A stretch of DNA of 64,000 nt. Source: Galerina marginata. Its lineage: Eukaryota; Basidiomycota; Agaricomycetes; Agaricales; Galerinaceae. The notes beneath the pieces are model-generated. The model was not told the DNA's origin. It did no database searches and saw only the letters and a program-made list of their open reading frames with translations. The DNA is taken from NCBI GenBank assembly GCA_023014335.1, contig JAECYW010000007.1, positions 2,666,001 through 2,730,000 of the forward strand, written 5' to 3'. Within the stretch, counting starts at the first letter, position 1; each line of letters starts with the position of its first letter. Made by a program: the position numbers and the translations under genes. This document shows positions 42,275 to 53,361 of the stretch, one piece after another.

Positions 42275-45200
42275 ATGTCCGCGTATGCCGGCTGGGAAGC
42301 AATGCCGGCAGAACAGTTTCGGCCCATTCTTGCTAAACTCGGACAACTTCTCGAGAATTTACCCGGTGAACTGCCATTGCGATCTCGGAACGAATCCAAA
42401 TATGCTACATTCCTGGAGTTTAGTCTTGATCCCAACCTACTGGATAAAACTGGCTGAAATCTCAGCCCTGAGTGAACAGCTGAAGCAAGTGTTCGGATGG
42501 CAAGCCAGGTCCACTGGAGATGGAGTCATAGATATATGTGAGCGAGGCCCTGGAATTTGCGCGCTACAGGGGATTTTTGCCCACTACTTTGGCCTTCATC
42601 CGGAGAATAATGTGCTCAAAAAGTGGATAGTCGACGTCACGAGGGGGGCAGAGAAAGTCTATCAAACCTACAATGTCGCCGTACGTCAAAGTCGAGTTCT
42701 CACAGTCATTACAGAATTAATATTGACGATGTTGTCAGATTTCCCATTCCGAGTCCACGGGTGTAACTGCCAGTCAACCGTCTGTAAGCAACGTGCAGGC
42801 GCAGAAACGCCCTCGATCGGAATCATCTGGTGACGCACTTCCGTTAGCAAAGTCAACAAAGACTCAGCAGGTACTATATGATTCATTAGTACAGTATCCT
42901 AACTAGTACTGACATAACGTTAACAGTCAAAGTTAGCATCTTCCTCAAAGGGTAGAAAGCCGGATGAACTGCTTGGACGATTGGCGGTTCGTGGGGAGGA
43001 AGATGGTAAAGCTAAATGGTCGTGCATTGCGCCGGGTTGCGACCATATGCGCTTCGGAAATTTTCAGCAGTCCCGGATTATAGGACATGCTGTGAAGTGC
43101 CCACATCTGCGGGATAACGTCCCAAAAGCCTACAATGACGCTGTTTTGGTCGCGAAAAATGGCTCGCTTGGTTCTCAAATTGAGGCTGATACGAAGGCAT
43201 CCTCTTCTGTGTCTACTGCGGGTGCTACCCCACATCTTGCCGATGTTCCATGCGCGTTTATTCAACCTGATTTTTCTGGCCAGTCATCTCAGACAAAACT
43301 CAATGTTGGCGCATTGCAGGCTGCTGGACGAAAGGCCAAACAGGCAGAACGTGACAAGATGCAGAAGAGAGTTGACCACTGCATCATGCGTCTCATCTGT
43401 GTTCGAAATCTCATTCCCAACATCATTGATTCTGCCGAATGGAAGGAGCTGATGCACGAGCTTAATCCTGACTACAAATCAACAAGTTCGGACATATTCG
43501 TTGAAAAATATATCCCAATGGAGGCGGTTTGTGTCCGTAGTCTCCAACTCGACCGCTTAAAGCAAGAGGAGAATCTTACTTTGACATTCGATGGCACAAC
43601 GATCCGGAAGCCTGAATCTTTCTACACAGCTCATGCGACTACAACCTCCCGTGACTCATATCTTCTTGACGGACATGAAGGTACTGGAGAGAGACACGAT
43701 AAGATCTGGATAATGGATAAGCTTTTAGAGGTCTGTTTTCTTAAAAAAAATCTCGCAACTCGTACTTAAATGAACTCAAATATTACAGACAATACGTGAT
43801 GTTGGCGAAGATCGCTGGGCCGCTATCACGTCTGACAGTACCAATGTCACCAAGGCGGCTCGTCGAGACCTTTCACAGCACCTTTCTGCCCTGCTCGATT
43901 TGTGCGATTGTGTTCACCATATCCAACTTCTTATTAAGGACATCACCAAACTGGACGAATTTAAGCCAGTAAGCCCAAGACACCCTCCTTAATTCTAGCT
44001 AGTCTGTAACTGATCAATTACATAGTTCATCTCGACTCTGAAGGGAACTATCAAGCATTTCAGCAAATCAAGCTATTCTGTTGAGAAGCTACGTCAGCAA
44101 CGCAACTTGGCAGGCGATGATGAGCCAGTAAAAGCGCTCCAAAAAATTGGGAAGACACGTTTTGGAACTCACTGGATGGCATCGGGTTCCCTTGACCCTG
44201 TTCTCCGAGACATTCAGGCAATGGTAATAGGGAAAGTGATAAAATTCTCGGTAATCTTCCCAAACCATTTACTGTCAGATAAAAACTCATGCCATCCCTA
44301 GAACACTAAAGTTCAAGGTCTCTTTTTAGGTGGCAGGTTCAGCACCAAATTTATTGATTTCGAGCAAAAGCTCCAGTGGTATATTATAATTATTGCACCA
44401 CTCATTCGGTCGCTCTGGTCACTGGAGGCAGCACATGCAAATGCATCAGATGTCTTTGTCTTTTGGCTGGCAATAGCTGCGACACTCAAGGACTTATTTT
44501 CAAAGGAAACTCAAACCCACATCCCGCGGTCATTTGCAAACAAGATCACTGATTTATTTAATAAGCGCTATGACGAATTCTTCAAGAACGACATATACTT
44601 CACTGCATTTATGCTTGATCCACGTAAGCACCTTTTTTGAGAGATAACGCATGCGTTAAATATTATCAGGTTACCGAAAGGAGGACTTCTTGAAATTAAC
44701 ACTCAATGTTCCCCCACTTAACGATCAAGACACATCCAGTGCTAGCGCTTCAGCTGAACCGCTGAACTACAATGCCGCATACAAGAAGGTAAAAGCTTAT
44801 CTTGGCAATATGCTTCGCGGAATGCTTCAGTGGATCGAAGACCATCCTGGCAGCGGAAATGCACTACTAATTTTGTTGGGGCCAAAGGAGGCTGTTTCGG
44901 AACTCAAACGTCAACTCGAGGCCTACTGGAGACGAGAATATCCATTTGACATGAATACGAAGGGTTTTGACCCCAACAAGCATTCCCTTGAGTGGTGGAA
45001 CGGGCTTGAACGTCATCATCATGCCCGAGTTCTTGCGGTATGTCATCTCACATTAATTTGACTTCAAGTTGCCTGACCTCAAGTTTGTAGACTCTTGCTG
45101 TGCGCATATTCTCCACCCTCGTTAATTCCATGCCCGATGAACGTACCAACTCAACAATAACATGGATGAACTCCCCGAACCGCGGCTGTCAAACAACACG

Positions 45201-45681
45201 TGTTCTGGTTGACCGGATCCAGGTTGGCCAGTGGTACGGCAAACATGCGGTATGTCATTGACTTACGTCGACGGTCAATACATCAGCTGACAGCTCATAG
45301 AATAAATCTCCAAAAAAAACTCGTTACTGCCCAGCAGTCAAGTTCCGAAAGATCGAAAAATCTGTTCTCTTGAAACTCCAGATTGATGACTCTGAGGACA
45401 GGGAGATCAGCAATCCCGACCTCAATGACGACGAGGCCACTTCTGGTGAGGCTGATTCTGACGAAGGTGAAGATTCTCAGTGTGCAAGAGTTACCGAATC
45501 AACGATGGACCCAGTAGTTGCCTTCGGAATTGATTCAAACATAGATATCAATTCTAAGGCCCTGCTTGACCTAGTTTCTGAGGAGGAGGTCGTTCCGGAG
45601 AAGCCAAGTGAGAGGCCGGCAACTGGAAAAACCCCCGATTTGGATGACGAGACAGTTGACGACGCATTTGCAGATTTCTAA
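42275..45681 (+). CDS. hAT transposase (BED finger, DUF659, hAT dimerisation), one frameshift
   Basis: Cut-and-paste transposase of the element. It starts MSAYAGWEAMPAEQFRPILA. The BED-like finger is WSCIAPGCDHMRFGNFQQSRIIGHAVKC (C-x-C... H-x-C). The DUF659/RNase-H-fold begins TLTFDGTTIRKPESFY and continues DRWAAITSDSTNVTKAARRD. The catalytic C-lobe is KIGKTRFGTHWMAS ... FYF-like DIYFTAFMLDPRYRKEDF. The dimerisation block is SLEWWNGLERHHHARVLA|TLAVRIFSTLVNSM. It ends in a very acidic tail (DLDDETVDDAFADF) at 45681. About 10 introns join in phase. One base too many at 42452-42453 (AAAACTGGCTGAAATC) separates LLDKT from AEISALSEQ, so this copy may be defective. Confidence 0.85.
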
Positions 45682-48600
45682 GTCCATAGAACTACCTACG
45701 TAACATAGTCTTGATGTATTTCTGTCCTCAAGCCATTTCTAACAGCCTTTCTTTAACTAACAGCTGTTAGAAATACTTATTAACAGTTATTAACAATTAT
45801 TCTCAGTTACTAACAAGCTCGGTTACTAACAGTTAGAAACACCCTGTTAGAAATGGGGTGGGGGGCCGTCTGTTAGTAACAGCTGTTAGAAAGTTTTCGG
45901 CAATTTCTAACGGAGCCCTATTGAAATCCTCTTTTCGGCGATTTTGATCGCATTGCTTCTTGTTCTTCCACCACAACCACCATCAATTGCAGCGTTCTAC
46001 GCTTCCTATGCAGCCTGCCATGTTTCGCCATCCATTTCTCCTCTTCGACTTGCCTGGATAGTCTCTATGTGTCAAGGTCTTCTCTCCCGTGTAAACCACC
46101 TTTTCCCCAGCCACGCCGCTACCTACGATAACGAAGATCCGTTACAATGCGTTGAGTGCACCGATTTTCTCTTATGACTTGCATGATCTTTTGCTCACTG
46201 ATTTTATCTCATAGCTTTCACCCACCACTATCACAACATGTTGGCCCGCTGCTTCAACTGCAGCCTGTTTTGCTCCTCGGGAACAGTTTTACTGCCAACT
46301 AGCTGCCTTACAACGCGAGAGTCCGCTCTGAGTAGGCTGTCTCTGAAGAATTTCTGTGATTTTTGTCAATTTGTAAATTTACGGGTGCTTACTCTGTCGT
46401 AAATTATTTAACGGTGTCTGTCATACTTATATACTTTAAGTACCGGTCAGCTTTTTGTAGCTTTTTCACTTTTCCATTTTAACGACCTCCGGAGAAATAC
46501 TCAGCTTTTTCCAAATTGGCACCTAGCTTTTTGACCAAGCCGCTTTTGGCGCTTTTTGGCGCTTTTTTCACTTGTACAAGCGCAAAAAAGCTATTTGTGA
46601 GACTACCGATGTATATGACTTTTTTCGAGTCTCGGTCCCACGACACAGAAGGAAATAATTACGACGAAACTCTTTAGTCTCAGAAACCTGTATATTCTTT
46701 ATGGGAATGCCAGTTAGTCCAATAGATTGGCGCTACAAGAAATAGTTACCTTGGCTAATATCACGTCAAAACCATCTTCTATGCGTTCAACGCCGTCAAC
46801 GGCAGTGTAGACCATTCTTTTCCTCGCCCTGTGCGATGGGTCATCGGGATCGAACTCTGGGTTCGAGGGAGTGCCATAGCTTAATTTTGAGACTCTGGTT
46901 CGAACAAAGTGGTCCAGGTAAAACGACAGAGCGCCGTCAGATACCGCCTTGTTTCTAAACGGGCAGTATTTCAACCAGAGGCAATCAAACAAAATAGGAG
47001 AGGACTTACACAGGGATTTCAGGAACAAAAGGGACCAATCGAGCTACTTTCAAGGACAGGCTGACCTGGGAGATTAACCAGGGACTTGCGGAAAATCCTC
47101 CTACAAAAACAACGTGCTGAGAACTATGTTAACTTCTGTGCTTGGTCCCGATTACAATTCCACTCACTGTGATAGGTTTCTTCGACAAATTGCGTTGTTC
47201 TGAAATAGCTTCTCTAATGCAATCCACCGAGTCTCGAAAGAAGGAAGCGACGTCAGCTCTGGAAAAATCTGCAGGGTCAAATGGATTTAATAATCGACGG
47301 GCGGGCAATGTCATACCCTGGAAGCTTTAATTGTCCAAATCGAATGTCGTGTGTGATATCGTTGTCTCTTGCTGACCCAAATCTGATATATTGCGTGTCA
47401 TTCCTGTCTTTGAACCTCAGTTTTGTAGTAGTGTCAAATTTCTTAGCAATCTCTTCAATCTCGTCGAAGAACGGCGAATCCTTAAGAATGTCTGGAGGAT
47501 GTATAACTGAAAGTGCATCAATTTTGAATTAGATGTGACGTACCCGTAAGGTGGTCCTTAGCACGAAGAGTTACGAAAACAGACCCATGGAAATGACCTA
47601 GACACAGCCCGTAAGATAGGAGGGATGCAATGATGGAAGGTACCAACATTGAGGTATCGCAATTTCTTCAAATGTGTGCTTGGAAACTTCAGTAGCTCGG
47701 CAATAAGAGCTTATATCGATCGTCCCCCCTCCAGCGTCAACAATAATAACACCCTCTCTCTTCTGAAATATTAATTGTAGATAACATATTGGAATTCATT
47801 GGACGGGAACTACGGTACTTACATTCATGACGCCATCGGGTAGACCGTTTCGAATGCAGAAATGCAGACTCGCTTCCCCTTCAGTTACGAAGGAAAGGCG
47901 GGAATGTCCCGCTTTAGTGTCCGGTATTAGGCCTGCTAGGAGTGCAGCTTTGCGCATTTGACTTTGCTCGGTGCCTTCCCACCCATTAGGATGAGAAAGA
48001 ACAAAATCGATGTCTCCTTTAACATCCCTCCAGAGACTTTCCCCATTGGCATGCGCAACTTGAATGTAAGATGATGCACATTGAAGAAGGTACTTAAGGA
48101 AATCGGCGAAAACCTGGACAACCGTCTTGTTCAATGGCAGTGGGGGAATCTTCTTAAGGCCTTGGTAACTTTGATATCCTCCGAACTTGGACCGGAGGTG
48201 CAACTTGAACCTGAGTAGCGCTGATAAGGGAAGGGTGGAAGATCGAACACCGGGAAATGGAATACCATTCTGCTTTGGTCCACTGTTCCACTACAGCACT
48301 CTCGCGTACTTGTTCCTCTTCAGCCTCAGCCCCTACAGCGCGCACTTTACCTGATCTGTCATAGTAAATAATGGTTGGAATTTTTGACGAGCCACTGGAC
48401 TGTAGGTGTCCCGGAAATCTTTGAGGGGATGATAAATTAAAACACAGTGATGAACCCGACGCTGTACATACCTCGTTACACCTTTGATTTCGGGGACTTG
48501 ACCTGGGTCCAGGATACTGGGATTGGGCGGTTATCGGCCAGGAGTTCATTCCGACATGTGACAGCAACTTACCTGTATGAGATCCCACTGTACGTTGTAC

Positions 48601-48779
48601 CGACATCGAACGCGATAACTAATCGCCTCCGCCCGCCAGGAAAAGGCATTTTGTAGGCCATCGATAAACGAAGATGATGGAGGAGGGAGCCAAGTCGAGC
48701 ACTTGACCCACAACGGTTCCAGAACTCGCATGCACAGCCCTTACATGATTGATGTCTGATGAGCGAACCTAAATATCAC

Positions 48780-48985
48780 ACATGTCCCTCGTTCCATGGC
48801 TTTTGACAAAGCCTTTTGTACGAAACCTCGGGCAGGAATACATCCAAATAAAGCAATTTAGGGTCCAAAATGAGCGCCAAACTGCAGGGTCCATCCAGGA
48901 CCATCCTAATTTGGGAGGTGTCGAAACTATAATTTCGGACAGTCGGGTCATGCGTCCACCCTTGAATAAAATCGGACAGTAAATG
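48780..48985. mobile_element. Diverged relative of the MITE at 41828-42083
   Basis: Shares, in the same order, GTACGAAACC, AATTTAGGGTCCAAAA, GCAGGGTCCATCC, GAGGTGT(C/A)CGAAA and GTCCACCC with the MITE nested in the hAT element. The ends are too diverged to define flanking duplications. Confidence 0.65.
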
Positions 48986-50690
48986 CTGTGTTCGTCAAGA
49001 CTGTGTGCAAGGATTGATCATCATCAAGCATCGGTTACTTCTACATATGCACAGTAAGTAGGCTTTCAATCTGAAGATTTGTGTACGAGGCAGAAGTCAG
49101 CCAGAACCCGAGGAGGAGGCTCAGTGCAAAATCAAATCTGCACAGCTCCGCGGAAAGCCTTGGGAAAGCTTGGGGAAGCTACGAATATCGTCGGAGAGGA
49201 CAAAGTCGGCGATGATCTTCTATGCAGCGTCCTAAATTCTCTGCACAGGATCATTTCCATCTTCACAGCTGACTTTCACATCTTGGTAAGTCAGTAATCG
49301 GCCTTGTGTCTGTAGTTGCGCCTAACACGTCGAGCATGTTTTTTGTGATTACTCGAAAAGCAACCAATTCTTGTCCACTGAGCACTCAAATCAATTCCGT
49401 TCCAATCCCGCCCTCCGACATTGAAAGACTTGCCACTCGAAGGAATTTGTGGTAGAATCGGTAGAGGGGCAGTATGTAGGAAGAAGATTCGTCGCACGGC
49501 ATTCCGGTCCAAGTGTTCAGAATTTCGTGTATTATATATGAATTAATAAATAAAAAATCACTACTTACAGATGCAGAGTTCAGACTTAGGAACGCAGATG
49601 AGAACGGACTAGCAGTAGGAGGGATAACCGTCAATGCAGAGAAATCCGCTAACCAACACCTTTCTTCGGCGGATCTTGGCGGAAAAAAATCCGCAAAAGG
49701 GATAAAATCCCAGTTGGTCCAAAGTTGGTCGGCGAATTTCGGTACCACCCTTACAGTATGTTTCTATATTTGCAGAAATTCTACATTAAAGTGAATTTGA
49801 ACGAGTCTCGAACACGGGATTAAATTGGTTATGAATCATTTTTGCCACTTGCCTGGAATGAGCCTGAACCTCAACCATCGCAAACCTTGGCCAGTTAAAG
49901 TACGTAGAATTTAAAATATCTGAGAAATAGTATCTAATTAGCAGCGGGGCCTTTTTTTCTAATATAGATCATGATGCTGCTGAGTCGTCACTTGGATCGG
50001 AACTCCTGTAGCAACTTTCTCCTTGTCGGCACCATATGTGTGTACCGGCGGGGCCCATACGTATACGCTGACAGGTCGGGGTTGCGGGTGTGAATGACGA
50101 CGAGCCGCTCGACTCTCACCCAGCTGTGGACCGTGGTATTGAGGATGGAGGTGTAGTACCGCTCCCCCTCGTGCGTTCTGGCGGAAGGAGTTTATATGTA
50201 CGCGGGCTTGGATGCACAGTAAAGCGGCGAGGGCCCTTGTTTCCGGTGGGGAAATAAACTGGTCGAGGTTGAGGTCGATGAGTAGCCATAGGGAGAGAGG
50301 GATAAGGCTGCGAGTTTTCACCATAAGCGGCAGCCTCGAGGTTCTGCGGATTGTTAGTAGAGCTAGAATTCCAGCCTTCTGAGTACCTTGTGGTTGAGGG
50401 TGTTTAGTATTGCTTCAGCGGCGGTTAGGGTCGCAATTCATGATTCTGAATAATGAATATGCGATGGAGAACGTCTGCGTCGAGTTGTTTTAGGATTGAC
50501 GCCGTTCGGAATCCAGCGTCCTCCTGCGAGTCCACAAGATCTGATTACGATGGACTACGGAGGTGCTAGCAAGGTGCTAGTCAACATAACAAATTGGTCG
50601 AGGGCTGTTCATGAGGAAGAGGGGGGGAATTACCATGCCTGCCTTAGTCACCTCCAGTAGTTACTAACTACTAGTTAGTAGAGTAGCATT
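48986..50690. other. Gene-poor stretch with duplication debris
   Basis: No intact gene. At about 50398-50510 there is a diverged copy of the sequence found downstream of the permease (TTGCTTCAG...CGGTTAGGGT...TTAGGATTGACG). The minus strand at about 50160-50324 reads WLLIDLNLDQFISPPETRALAALL, which resembles the middle of F-box proteins and may be a remnant of one. Confidence 0.4.
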
Positions 50691-51345
50691 GAGTAGCAAA
50701 AAGGGTCCGTGCGAACACTGCTCGGCTTTGTTCTGCCGAAAACACGGTAAGCTGACGGATTTCGAAAAACTGCACACCATCGAGCTCAACAGGCTCCCCG
50801 CCCCTCGCCGACGTCCGCTTCTTCACCGAAGAACACCCGTCCCCATCTTCTCATGAACCCACCAAGGACCACTTCTCGCAACCCAACGACAACTGGGCGA
50901 GGGCGGAGGCGAGGGCAGAGAGGGGCAGAGAGCACTCCGAAGCAAACACAATCCGCCCACCATGAAAGCGCGAGCTGTATCAGCTCGTCGAACAGCCCAC
51001 CTCCTCCCGCGCGACGTTCATGATGCACATGGGCCCCACCTTCCTCATCGTCTTCTCCGAGCTCGTGACCGGGCTGGAGAGGGTGCCAGACGCGCCCTCG
51101 ATCTCGAGACGCGTCTGGTTTGGGGAGGTGACATGCATGGTCGATATTTTGCAGAACGCGGAACATGACACGAACTCCTTGGCACATTCGTGAACGTTGA
51201 CAGGGATCCGACACAATTCTCCGTATGTCGGTTCTCCCACTTCCCCTTTCTCTGACACACTTTTATTTTACTCAAAACCTCCCAACCCTCGTATACGCAG
51301 CCCATCTCCGCTGCAGCATGGTATGTCCTTGTCAGTATGTACTCG
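50691..51345 (+). pseudogene. Decayed fragment of the potassium-channel gene
   Basis: Aligns by eye with 58526-59790. It shares GTCCGTGCGAACAC(T/C)GCTCGGC, GAAGCTGACGGATTTCG-type sequence, CATCGAGCTCAACAGGCT, the N-terminal CTCGAACAGCCCACCTCCTCCCGCGCG stretch, and later the exon before the pore (GATCCGACACA(A/G)TTCTCCGTA). The coding frame is broken repeatedly and the S2-S5 part is deleted. It ends close to a decayed permease, forming a chimeric duplicate. Confidence 0.8.
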
Positions 51346-51374
51346 CGTACACCCGTTATTCAACCCGTCGTCCC

Positions 51375-52835
51375 CTATAGGCTTATCCTAGACCAAGATT
51401 TCTTATGCCCACTGTTTTCGCCGTGCAGTCCGTGCTGTTGTCCTTCAGTAGTAGCAATGCCATCAGTATGTACCTTACGAAATTCCCTGCGTCCTGACAC
51501 CAACTGCCCAGCTTTTCAGTCCTTGCTTAGTATCTCCTCGTAGCTGGAGGAGGAGGAAAAACCTCGACATGGAATAGTTGGGGATTCGCTGTTGGAGTTT
51601 TCGCGATCACTGTCATCAGTAAGCCAGTTGGCCTGGCATTTTTAATCTGCTAATTTATATGATTAGTTTGTATTCTGAGCACGAAATGGTCGCTCCGTCC
51701 CGTCTGTCGAACGCCACCAGTCGATTAAAATTCTAGCATTCATATTGTGCGTTTTGTCGAACTTTCGAAGAAACTACGTTACTTTACTAACACTAAATGG
51801 AACTGCAGTATCGTCATCACTGGGCTGGTCGTCTTTGGCGGCCATACGCGCGTCCACGACCCACATGCGAATTACCTAAATTAGTTTGCGGGGACAAAGT
51901 CGAATAGGAATCGGTTGGCGATGGCGTTGGCGAAAGTGAACTTTTCGTACGGTGGATTTGAAGCCGGTTTCTCATGTCCTGTCATTTTTTTTTAGGCATC
52001 GACCACTTTGACAGAACATGTTTAACGTGCTGATTGAAATCATGGTGCGTCCAATTACTAGCTACCCTAGAATGTAATCTGAACGTCCATTTCATCTAGA
52101 TCCCTATTTCCTCGCCAACATCGCGTACTTCGCGGCCAGTAAGCCCACCTCACCCTCTCCCAACACGCCATCCCCTAACGAAAGCTGTATTAGTTTTAAA
52201 AGAGCGCGTTAGAACCTCGAACCAAATCACCACAAGCTCTTCTTCACCACCGTCTTCGGAATAGTCAGAACGTCAGCGCGCTTGTGGCCATCAGCAGCTT
52301 CGGCTTCGGGAATCTACTCGCTGTTGTCATCGGGTCGTCGTCGGGAGTCCTTCCGGAGTACGGAAGGTACGGAGCAGGTCTTCCCGCACCTGAGGTTCTG
52401 AGTTTCCACTCAGCCTTTCAACACCTCTACTCTAGGCCTATCTGTTGAAACGGATCCTCACCGTCGTTGTCATCATTGCACCTCCCGCAGGAGACGCATT
52501 CAACTTCAGTGCGCATGGATCCTTCCTTGTCTTAATCCAAACCCCCGCTAAATGTTCTACATTTATAGTCGTCGGCCTCTAACCATAAGTTATCTCGCGA
52601 ACATATTCATGTTCCTGATGGCCGTTGGCTACTTCTTTGTCTGGAAACGGCGTCAGAGCATAGGCGCTCCACATATCAGTTCAGCGCGTGGAACAACGTT
52701 CTCGTTTCTACGATCTTGGTGAAGTGAAAGTTTAACTCTTTGCGCGTTCGTGGGTGCCGCCTGCTGGTGGGATGTCGGTCTTGGCCTATCTGGTTTGGTC
52801 GGGGACATTGCTGCGAAGCCGAGATATTGAGGTTA
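51375..52835 (+). pseudogene. Decayed permease (MUP1-type), 5' truncated
   Basis: Corresponds to exon 5 onward of the intact permease at 37606-40027: PRPRFLMPTVFAVQSVLLSFSSSNAI is readable, later CVLSTKWS-like, ITGLVVFGGHTRV, APPAGDAFNF and RQSIGAP pieces. Multiple frameshifts, stops and small deletions are present. It lacks the N-terminus, being joined instead to the channel fragment. It lies tail-to-tail with Hsp70-like copy 3. Confidence 0.88.
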
Positions 52836-53361
52836 ATCTAGGTTCTTTTTTGTTTGTTAAAATTAAATTGCAATGAATTCACGTCCTTCGTATTCCATTC
52901 TTAATTGTGTGCGCTATCCTTATTGCTGCAGGCTTAATGGTGTCAAGACATGCTTCAGATATATGCGCCAGAGAACGTCTAATGTAACGAGGTGCTCTAG
53001 ATTGACGGTACTTGTGACGTACACCACCATCACCACGGCTAGTAGCACCCGCCCTTGTTCACCCGCGCCGCAACCGACTAGCTGCTACTATCCTGTTGCC
53101 GCCTCCGACTAAGTAGTAAGTACATACGAACACACGGCGGCGACGATGACGAATGCTGCTGTAACACACGGAGCGGTGAAATGGACGAGTCGCTGCTTCA
53201 CGATGGCTGTGTCCATTCAAATATTCATGTCTTATCGTTAGATTTATTAGGCTAAGGACAGTAGTGAGTAGTGGTCACTCTGTTACATTGTTTTCTGAAT
53301 AATTACAGAACTCAAAAAGTCAAAATAACCAAACCCTCCAGTGCATTTCTGCTTTACGGAC
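52836..53361. other. Duplicated spacer between decayed permease and Hsp70-like copy 3
   Basis: Matches 40028-40673 in order, with many substitutions and indels. No gene. Confidence 0.7.

Larger units (their letters stand above)
41787..45920 (+). mobile_element. hAT DNA transposon with perfect 8-bp target duplication
   Basis: Terminal inverted repeats TAGGGCTCCGTTAGAAA (41787-41803) and its inverse (45904-45920). The flanks TTGAAATC at 41779-41786 and 45921-45928 are identical, the 8-bp duplication typical of hAT. Subterminal regions hold many GTTAGTAAC/GTTAGAAA-type motifs in both orientations. It encodes a BED/DUF659/hAT-dimer transposase. It is inserted in an older element and is itself hit by a MITE near its left end. 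Confidence 0.94.
41112..46608. mobile_element. Outer element (probable non-autonomous hAT-like) carrying the inner hAT
   Basis: Comparison with Hsp70-like copy 3 places an insertion between ACGGTA and TATGAC. The outer sequence ends in imperfect inverted repeats CAGCAAGCTCACAA (left) and CGGTAGTCTCACAA (right, inverse). Both ends are packed with AGCTTTTT and GCGCTTTT motifs in opposite orientations, a subterminal-repeat style seen in hAT elements. Possible 8-bp flanks CGGTACAT and ATGTATAT agree at only 5 of 8 positions. Without the inner 4.1 kb it would be about 1.36 kb, with no convincing gene. Exact ends are uncertain. Confidence 0.6.
40674..48661 (-). pseudogene. Hsp70-like ATPase copy 2, split by nested transposons
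   Basis: Same family as copies 1 and 3. The 5' part runs 48661 down to about 46609: MAYKMPFPGGRRRLVIAFDVGTTYSGISY, SSKIPTIIYYD, HLRSKFGGYQSYQGLKK, VIIVDAGGGTID, YLDHFVRTRVSKLSYG, then VERIEDGFDVILAK. The 3' part is 41111 down to 40674 (FKVQAAWMEN-like exon and TPAKIIYD, stop TAG at 40674-40676). Between them sits about 5.5 kb of inserted DNA. Outside the insertion the frame looks sound, so the insertion is the main lesion. Unlike copies 1 and 3, its first intron has a normal GT donor (CAGGTAAGT). Confidence 0.82.

Noticed and set aside
43321..43452. CRISPR-like or tandem array near the hAT
   Set aside because: No regular repeats; the sequence is transposase coding. The window is eukaryotic.
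49513..49794. 93-codon plus-strand frame
   Set aside because: No homologous motif, no signal peptide, no neighbouring exons; probably chance.
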